Assembly: GCF_020921035.1 (NCBI RefSeq)
Contig: NC_063160.1
Span: 21,673,595 to 21,737,594 of the forward strand
Origin: Rhodamnia argentea
Lineage: Eukaryota > Streptophyta > Magnoliopsida > Myrtales > Myrtaceae
DNA length: 64,000 nucleotides
Direction of reading: 5' to 3'
A program made the translations under genes and the position numbers. Shown piece after piece: positions 56,372 to 64,000 of this stretch; position 1 is the stretch's first letter; each line of letters opens with the position of its first letter. The notes under the pieces are model-generated. The model did not search any database. It had not been told where the DNA came from and was given only the letters and a program-made list of their open reading frames with translations.

Positions 56372-58179
56372 CTGACCATTCATAAAATCCAAATTTAACT
56401 TCACCTTTGAACAAATTGTCACCCATCTCACAAACCAATCAAATATCTTATAAACACCATCAAAAGAACATATAAAAATGCATCACGATTGATTTGCAGA
56501 AGGAATGAATCCAGGGAAATAAGATCATATACCCTCTTAGCCCAAAAATTGTATGCACCATATGTTCTCCTGGGCTTGAACTCCCAAACAATGTCGTTTA
56601 TTCACAACAAGATTACAAACATAAGCTCTTTTATTGTCGCAATGGAACACGAAGTCCTATAAATCTACAGGCCATATCTTCCAAACCTCTGAGATTAAGG
56701 AGTGACAAGAAAAAGGATTTCTACACGGAATACCAGCGTTTCCCAAATGAGAAGACACAATTTGTAGGAATTTAGAAGACAAACAAAAACGAATCTTTTA
56801 ACAACAGGAAGCTATTAAGAGGATTAAATAAACCCTTGAAAGATTCAAATAGATTAAATCTTATCAGCCATCAGAACGGCGTTCAATCAGGCATCAGGTG
56901 CTGCGCGTTCAATGAACAAGGAACGATCACCAGCTTCAAACAGAACCCACTAAATGACCCATCGACACACAATCACTAAATATAGATACCAACAAAAAGA
57001 GCTACACATCTCCATCCCACGAGCTTATCCCAGCTATTAAACCCTAAAGCAGCTGAAGAACAAGCCGCAGATTAGACCCAGAAGAGCATGAAAACACACG
57101 TGAACGAGCTCCAATCAGCTATTCATCGAATCGACCGTCAACAAATCCAATCATACACCCACATGATCGATCAAAAAGTGAGCTAGAGATAAATCCACCG
57201 CCACCTCATAAGATCACGTCGCAAGACAGGAAAAAATCGAAGAGAGACAAAAACAAGGAACAGTCACCTCGTAAAAGAAAAGATTAATTTTTGAGAAGAC
57301 AGAGATGGAGAGAACAAGTCCCGAGCCGTTTTCCTCAATATATATATTCGGATGAACGGCTCCACGGCTTTCTTTAGCGATGGAGGGATCGGTACAATCG
57401 AATTCGACAGAGGGAGCTTCGATGGCTCGGATTCCGGATTCGGAACGAGGGTATTATTGTAAATCGGAGCTGGCGATCTGCTTGCGCTGGAGATGCAGAC
57501 TTGCTGGCGAAAGGCCCAGATTGCCCTTTCGATTCTTGTTTTTTTAACTTTTTTCCTTTCCAACCAAAAGTGATCGTCGCCGCGAATTTCAAATAAAGAT
57601 ATGAAGCGTAACCGTCTTCTTAAAAAGAGAATTCAAAAAAGATTTGTCCCAAGTTAAATCCTATTTCGAAAACGACCCGTTTCAGATTTATATTTGAGAC
57701 AATATTCATTCCGGACGCTATTTCGAAAATCGATCTCAAATCAAGCCTTTATCAGAAAGTTTTGGCTATGTTTTATTTATCCTTTTCGTGATCCAATTTG
57801 TTTGCGGTTGATTGAGATAACTAAGCAATGAAAGGAACATCGTGGAAGTTAAGGAAGAAGATGCTAATCTTGGGTTATGAATGTCACGTAATGTAATGTG
57901 ACGGAAGACTCTGCGGGGACAAGGCAAGGGAAACCCGACAGACTCTGCAATCAAATGGGCCGACAGAGTGGGCCGGTCGGGCCTGATCCCGAGTTTTGAA
58001 AAGCATCAGATTTCCGGATGCGATTGACCGGGCCGGTATACACCTGAACGGGCCTTACCGGGCCATCCACCCGTTTCGATCCGGTGTAGCCGAACAAAAC
58101 CCGAGCCCAGCTCGTTGCCTGCAACGAAGAGCTCGACTCGGCGTGAGGTTCAGCGGGTGAGGCAACGAAATCGGAGAAG
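56372..58179. promoter_or_regulatory. Divergent promoter region between UBC23-like (-) and TRAPPC2L (+)
   Basis: The 5' UTR of the minus-strand E2 gene probably extends with an intron to about 57300-57560. The remaining few hundred bases up to 58180 must hold both promoters. No further coding sequence is recognised. Confidence 0.45.
57956..57974 (+). promoter_or_regulatory. Paired TGGGCC (site II) elements upstream of TRAPPC2L
   Basis: TGGGCC occurs at 57956-57961 and 57969-57974, with further GGGCC words to 58065. Site II elements bind TCP factors and are common in promoters of constitutively expressed plant genes. The assignment to TRAPPC2L is by position (about 210 bp from its ATG). Confidence 0.45.
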
Positions 58180-60184
58180 ATGATCGTCTGCGTCGCCGTC
58201 GTCGGCCATCAGGTACGCCTTCTCCTCTCGGGCGGTGCGTCCTCGAGTGATTCGTCTTCGATTTTCCAGCTCGCCTGGGTCTTATTGTTGTTTGCTTTTT
58301 GATTCGGGTGGCTTTTGTGATTCGATCGGGATCAGAACAACCCGTTGTACATACAGAGCTTCACGGAGGCGGATGATGCGCTCAAGCTTCACCACATAGT
58401 CCACTGCTCTCTCGATGTCATCGACGAGCGAGGTAGTGCGTAGTTCCCGTTACGTGCATCTGCGCACGTAGTTCGTTGCCTGAAACTTTGATCTGAGTCA
58501 CTTCATTTGGCTAAAGTTGAGGACGTTTTCTTCTTTCTACTGTAATAGCAAGTTTATTATGATCCGGTTGATTTCAATTTTAGTGTCGATGCAGAAATTG
58601 CATTTGGCCTTTTGCTAGTGGTAGGGAGTGCGGAAATTTCTCATTGCAAGTTTAGGTCTTGGCACATCGTTTTATGGTTTTAAGGCTAATGTCGTGTTGC
58701 GGATTCCTTATTCGAGAATCTTATGTTATTGTGGTTGCTCTATTTGAGTCTGTTCAGTGAACAATCCGAAAAAATCAGGGCCGCTGCTGAATGAGACTTT
58801 TCTGGGCCTTCTTTATCCTACCGAAAACTACAAAGTGTAAGTGTTCTTTTTTTTTATTTGGTCATTAGGAACTTGTGCCAAACAGTCATGGTTTAGTGCC
58901 CTGTGATTTTGTGAGTGATTTTTTGCCTGATGCGGTCATTCTGCTTGCAGGTATGGCTATCTGACTAATACGAAGGTGAAATTTATCTTGGTCACTACAG
59001 ATTTAGATGTCAAAGATGCCGATGTGAGAAATGTGAGTAGATTTAAGTGAATGCAATTGTTTGTGGTGTAGTTTTCTGAAATCTTCTGTGAACTTCTGCA
59101 TTGGTATCTTTAAACAGTTGCATGTCGGCTGTTGATCCTTGGCTTTGCCATAAACTTTCCCTTGTCGCCGAGTAGAAAATGTATTCTGGAGGTGATTGTA
59201 ATTAATAGAGGATTGAGTTTGGTGATAGTGAATCGGGGATCTTCTGAATATGGTGGTAAGTAGTAAACTTCGGAGTAAACATTCGATTATGGGGAACAGA
59301 CTGGGGGGCACTCATATTGGGCCAATAACGTGAATTTCATGCTCGTTCTTGTTAGTAACTTACAACTCTCTTGAGGGTGTATTTCTGGACGATCCATCCA
59401 CCCAGCTTTACCTCATGGTTTACTTGGTTTGGGGCTCTTGAGGATAGTGAGGTTATTTGATAAAGTAGAGTTTGCTCACTTGAGCAGGGATCCTGTCATT
59501 TGAAGAAAAAAATGGCAAGTAATTGAAGTAGTGTAAAGCGCAAGAAGCACCTTTTGAACTTCGATTCTAGAAAAAGGAATCGTGTGACATATGAAGATTG
59601 CGACACATGCGCTTCCTCTTCCTTTCTGTTTCCTTTCCTGCCCCTTGCAATATTTTGTAGAATAACCTACTTCCTTTGGGGGAGTGTACATATCATCTAA
59701 GGCTATACATGAGAGTATCTAGTGATCCTTGGATATGGAAGCACTATGAATGTTATGAGGTTTAGCTTTGCTTATGCATTACTAGTGCATAGCTGGTGTT
59801 GTAACTTAGTTATGATGATCTCTTCTGGCACATAACGAGAAGAGGCCATTACTATCTTGCAGTTACATAGCAATATGCAGATTATATCTTTAGGATGCTT
59901 GAGCTGGTATATTCTGCTCCTGCTGGTAGTTGTATCATCGTTGGCTGTGATTGAAATCTGTCTCACTGCTTTGTTTATGAACAGTTCTTCCGGAGGTTTC
60001 ATGCAGTGATTGAAATCTGTCTCACTGCTTTGTTTATGAACAGTTCTTCCGGAGGTTTCATGCAGCATACGGGGATGCAGTTTCAAATCCGTTTCATGTA
60101 CCAGGTAAGAAGATAACCTCCAGAACATTTGCAGAGAGTGTCAGTACCATTGTGAAGGCGTTTGGCTTAAGTTCAGCTGGCTGA
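58180..60184 (+). CDS. TRAPPC2L: Trafficking protein particle complex subunit 2-like (TRAPPC2L)
   Basis: Five exons (58180-58212, 58336-58432, 58758-58836, 58951-59032, 60044-60184) give 143 residues, the normal family length. The protein is a longin/sedlin-fold subunit of TRAPP complexes that tether vesicles in ER-Golgi traffic. Recognisable blocks are MIVCVAVVGHQNNPLYIQSF, KLHHIVHCSLDVIDER, LLNETFLGLLYPTENYKVYG, YLTNTKVKFILVTTD and FFRRFHAAYGDAVSNPF. The long last intron (1011 bp) ends in a 59-bp tandem duplication that repeats the branch/acceptor region and the first 22 bases of exon 5. Only the downstream acceptor (before 60044) keeps the frame. It is divergent from the E2 gene and convergent with the monooxygenase gene. 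Confidence 0.94.
59948..60065 (+). repeat. 59-bp tandem duplication across the last splice acceptor of TRAPPC2L
   Basis: Units 59948-60006 and 60007-60065 are identical, each containing 'tttatgaacag|ttcttccgg'. The unit length is not a multiple of three. Confidence 0.95.
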
Positions 60185-61777
60185 AGCAACTTATCACTGA
60201 ACGATACACTTTTTGTCCTCTTCCTTCTTGTTGCTGGAACTGCAATGGGTTGTGATATCTTACTTACAGTGGTGTACCATCTATTCATATAAACTAGTCT
60301 TATGGCCCGTGCTTTGCTCCGGAGAGAGAGAGACAATTTTCGATCGTAGTGCATACAAATTTAATATCGTAGGATGTAAAGCAAATACGAAAAAAGTGAA
60401 GATCATATTGGCGTGAAGAAAATAAGTGGTTATTATTTTGGAGATAGATAAATTAAAGGAGTTCAGCGCAAGATTTGTTGTCGCTTCACGTGATTAATGA
60501 GGTGCAAGTAATGCACAACAATGTACAAAAAATTATTTGTCATTAGATTATGGGATCAAATGTTATTTGTTCTAAAAATAAGCAATGTTGTACTCAAATA
60601 ATTCATTTGTTTATTATGGTCCATGAACTTTGGGTTAATATTGAATTTAGCCCTTAGAATATACGAAAATATCTGTTTTTTTTTTATTAATTCAAGGTAA
60701 TGGAATTTGCTGATTAGGGTTTTGATCCAGTAAAGTTTGTATGGCGGATAAAAAATTAACGTTACACGTAGATTATTCACACAAAATATTCAACTTAAAT
60801 CAAAATATAATAATTTACGTTATCAAAAAATATGGATAATTATTTTTTCAAATGGAATAAATTAAAAGGATTACTACTTTATTTTAAGTTAAATATCTTA
60901 CGTGAATAATACATTTGTAGCTTTTTTGTTCTTGCTCACCTTTCAAAAGTAGTATGTCGAAAGACAAATATGCAAATTACGTTAATTTGAATTAATGGAA
61001 GAAGGGATATTTTCATATAGTTTAGGGACTAAATTCAATATTTACCAAAAGTTCATGGACTATAATGAACAAATGAAAAGTTCGGGGACAACATTTCATA
61101 TTGGGTTAACATTTAAAGATCATTTAATTCTCATCATCCTTTATATTTTAAGGTTAACTTTTTACTGTTTCGGCCTTATACTTATGATGTCAAGTTTTCA
61201 TCGAGACGATCGGCGTATCTTTTTACTGAGCTAAAATTCACATTCGTGCACTTTCATTTGCGGATTGAAAAGGCAAACATGACCTTATGGAGAGTATTTT
61301 TCTCCTTAGGAATTGAATAAAAATATCAAATAGTACAGATCGATGACTTAATCCCCTAATTTTTATCTCATCCTCCTAATCTCAAACTTTTCTGTGATCT
61401 TCTAAATCCGATTGTTCAGCAGAACCGGGCATGGTAATTCCCTGATGGTGATGCTTGTTGTAAGTGCTAAATAGGATAGCTAGATAGGAAGGAATTGATC
61501 TGACTCTCGGCGATAGAATTCTCCCCAAAGAAGTCTGAAAAATGTAACATTTATCTCGAAAGAAGCAAATTCAACCACTCACATATCTGAAATCGCTGCC
61601 TTAAAGAGGAAAAGATTTTCTTGCAGTCAAAATGAAATTGTAGTTCATGCATTCATCATCCTCACTTTACATGCACAGACACAAACGTTCCCTTATTTTC
61701 CTTTGCATGGGAAGAAGATAAACACTCGCTATGTAACCTGAAAAGGCAATAGCAATATATGCCACTAAGGTCTGAAT
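60185..61777. other. Intergenic between convergent genes; foldback element, no gene
   Basis: 3' flanks of TRAPPC2L and the monooxygenase gene surround AT-rich DNA holding the inverted repeat described separately. No coding sequence is recognised. Confidence 0.4.
60540..61130. mobile_element. Foldback/MITE-like element with arms of about 170 bp
   Basis: The left arm (about 60540-60720) contains 'ttattatggtccatgaactt', 'aatattgaatttagcc' and 'acgaaaatatc'. The right arm (about 60960-61130) has their reverse complements ('gatattttcatat', 'ctaaattcaatattt', 'aagttcatggactataatga'). There is no coding sequence and the ends are not defined to the base. Confidence 0.6.
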
Positions 61778-63783
61778 TCAAGGAGTTCTTAGCATCCCGC
61801 AATCGTAGCTCCCTATTCTCGGCAGCTGACCCGCCAGGAACCCCGCCAGTACTTTATCCCTCAAGAAGTTCAATATCTTACCATTGCTTTGTAGCATGTA
61901 CCCCGCCATATAAGCTGCAGTTATGAGCTGAAACGCTCTCCATCTTCTCTCTTTGGCATAATTGCGCAAACCCATCTCAATCCTCTTGTACTCCTGCTCC
62001 TCTTCTATACCCTTTGCTTCACTTCTCATGACTTGCCTATCTCTCAAGGCTTCACCCAGGCATCTTGCTAAGACGATGCCATCTTCTAGGGCCGCACAGC
62101 CTCCTTGGGCAATATCTGGTGTCATGGGGTGGAATGCATCTCCAGCTACACAAACATTGCTTTTGCTTATGTTTCCCCATAAAATCTCCCATGCATGTCT
62201 AAATCTCAGTGGAGATAACACCATGTTATCCAAATCCGTGTCATCTATAACAGCTTTTATGTTGTCGGCGACTTTTCCGAGCTTGCTTAGCACAAATTGC
62301 TTTATCTTAGGCGGATTGTCTATGATCTCCTCATCTACATCAAGGAAAATGGCAGAATTGCTTGAACAAAACATGCATACCAGTCGAAAAGGATTTAATA
62401 TATGTCGAGGCCATTGGAGAAAAAAAGAAGAAGATGAAGATTTGATCTTCAAAGGAAAAACTGCATATTGAAACTCACTGTGGCTGGAAGGAGAAAAACT
62501 GAAGAACCAGTATATAGTCTTATCATCGCAAGGAATGACACCATATCTAACTCCTTCGCCCATGAACTGGAAAATTTTGGGCTCAAGATCATGACCATTT
62601 TCATAATATACAAAGGCCCTAATGCCGAATCGGCCAACAAAAGCAGGCATCTTGAAGCCTAACGATTTGGCCACAGCGGAGTTCACTCCATCGCACCCAA
62701 TCAACAGCTAGCATGAACAAACAGAGCATAAGCATAACAATCAGTCGTAACCATATACAACCTCAAGCTTCGAAACACGAGCAGTCGATAAAAGGTGGGT
62801 GCTTCTCTCAAGCATTAATTCTAATTGTCATTGTAAGCAAATTTTCGTAATCATTGGTCGATTACAAATTGATACCTTTGCCTTGAGAATAGAACCATCA
62901 GAAAGATGAATAAGCTTGAGGTAACCTGATTCCTCGATTGAAACCACCTTGGAAGAAAATTTAATAGTGCCACTTGGAAGTTCTTTCTCAAGAGTCTCCA
63001 ACAAGATCTTCCTCTGCACACAACGGAATTCATGGTCTCTCCTGCAATACACAGACCAGATTACATAAGGAAATGAAATAATGTTCTTCTTTCCACAAAA
63101 GATACAAAGAGTACATCTGCTAAATTGACTGGCTGATTTCAAATATAAACGGCTTAACTGCGGCCCCATCGCACTTAATGGTATCTCTGCTGTACGAAGT
63201 CCAGAAATTGTGGAAGAGGTCATCACCCTACAACCAAAATCTCTAACATGTCAATTAAAACAACGGGCACAGATATATGAATAACAAAAGAACTTTATGG
63301 TACCTTCGTCCCATATAAGTCATCACTTCATCACCTCTTCTTTTTGCCGGTTTGGGTGCAGCGCATATCTCGCTATTGAATCTATTAAAATTGACTGCAA
63401 CAAGTCTTCCACATTGTTACAGCCAGAGAAGGGGAGTTTCTTAGTTACCTGAGAAGTCGGTTGTGCCGCCGACGGAGTGATTCGCCAACCCCCACTGCGT
63501 CCAAAGCTTTCCAACCATTTGTCCATATTCCCAGCGCAAACCCTGTGGTCCTCAAATGGTCATGCGACTCCAAAACCAAGCTTCTTATGCCCAGCCTGCA
63601 ACACACAGCATTCTTAGTAAGTGACACAAATAAACAAACACGTAGAGGGCGTAAAAGATGAGTAAGAAACTTCTGAGCGAAATACTCCTAGTCGCTTCAA
63701 GTACAAAACCTATGAAGTCCTAAAGCTGTGGCAAGTCCTGCTATGCCAGCTCCAACGATCACTATGTCCTCAACTGCTTCCAT
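61778..63783 (-). CDS. FAD-dependent monooxygenase (plant MO1/MO2 / CTF2-like, salicylate-hydroxylase type)
   Basis: Six exons (63783-63710, 63595-63449, 63227-63159, 63041-62876, 62707-62479, 62334-61778) give 413 residues. The N-terminus has the FAD-binding GxGxxG fold ([20 protein letters not shown] with Glu at the end of strand 2, SLVLES). Next come [39 protein letters not shown], the DG motif [10 protein letters not shown], and the second FAD motif [30 protein letters not shown]. This is the class A flavoprotein monooxygenase family, related to zeaxanthin epoxidase and bacterial salicylate hydroxylase; the plant substrate is not established. Exon 3 ends at an unusual CA|GTTAAG donor chosen because it restores phase. 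The last intron (62478-62335, 144 bp) is stop-free in frame, so retention would add 48 residues. Confidence 0.88.
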
Positions 63784-64000
63784 GACACTGGCTGACTGGA
63801 GACGAATGTCTCGAGCTGATGGTAGTGGGGTTCCACTTCAGACAGCAACATAAAGCATATATAGGTAAGAGGGACAAAGATGATTCACCAGTAAATTAAG
63901 CAAGATATGATGCCCAAGAAATGAATTGCATCAAAAGACAAACAAAGAGTGAATACCAATATGATTAAGCAAGCCATTAACTACAAAAAAAAACACAACT
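63784..64000. promoter_or_regulatory. Upstream region of the monooxygenase gene (window end)
   Basis: The short 5' flank is cut by the window edge. No specific element was identified. Confidence 0.35.

Noticed and set aside
59772-60128. 118-codon minus-strand open frame with an internal repeat
   Set aside because: The repeat is the 59-bp duplication of TRAPPC2L read on the opposite strand, not a separate gene.

Overview
This is a stretch of plant nuclear DNA, almost certainly from a eudicot. Genes are widely spaced, with many spliceosomal introns (GT..AG) in AT-rich non-coding DNA, TATA-box promoters, and decayed DNA transposons and MITE-like inverted repeats. I suspect Myrtales (for example a eucalypt-type genome), but nothing in the sequence proves the species. 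No tRNA, rRNA, CRISPR or prokaryotic-type operon is visible. Exon boundaries were worked out by hand from conserved residues, splice sites and codon phase.

Layout: (1) 0.7-0.9 kb, a frame-shifted SKP1-like fragment. (2) 2.08-8.50 kb (+), a 13-exon homologue of heparan-alpha-glucosaminide N-acetyltransferase. (3) 12.7-19.4 kb, a direct tandem duplication of about 3 kb, each copy carrying a complete PIP2 aquaporin gene (+). (4) 22.45-24.46 kb (-), the splicing factor SYF2. (5) 26.90-29.78 kb and 33.57-35.12 kb (-), two PEARLI-4 ('phospholipase-like') genes. (6) 36-44 kb, gene-poor, repeat-rich DNA with a Mutator-type element, foldback elements and one unexplained 170-codon ORF. (7) 44.22-45.00 kb (-), a GPI-anchored phytocyanin. 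(8) 45.2-49.5 kb, a small tandem duplication split by a 2.9 kb decayed hAT transposon. (9) 50.4-56.4 kb (-), a giant E2 ubiquitin-conjugating enzyme of the UBC23 type. (10) 58.18-60.18 kb (+), the TRAPP subunit TRAPPC2L. (11) 61.78-63.78 kb (-), an FAD-dependent monooxygenase.

These are ordinary, mostly housekeeping plant genes and do not form one pathway. The order PIP2;8 - SYF2 - PEARLI-4 - UBC23 matches, as I recall it, the Arabidopsis At2g16850-At2g16920 interval, so the block looks anciently conserved. The most notable observation is a short Cys/His-rich first exon (H-P-x-C-x8-H-x-C-x3-C) shared by SYF2 and both PEARLI-4 genes and repeated a fourth time as a symmetric internal exon. This looks like phase-1 exon shuffling among neighbours. 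Other points are a splice-acceptor duplication in TRAPPC2L, loss of the loop-D gating serine in one aquaporin copy, a recent in-frame 102-bp duplication in a PEARLI-4 gene, and well-delimited transposons with target-site duplications.
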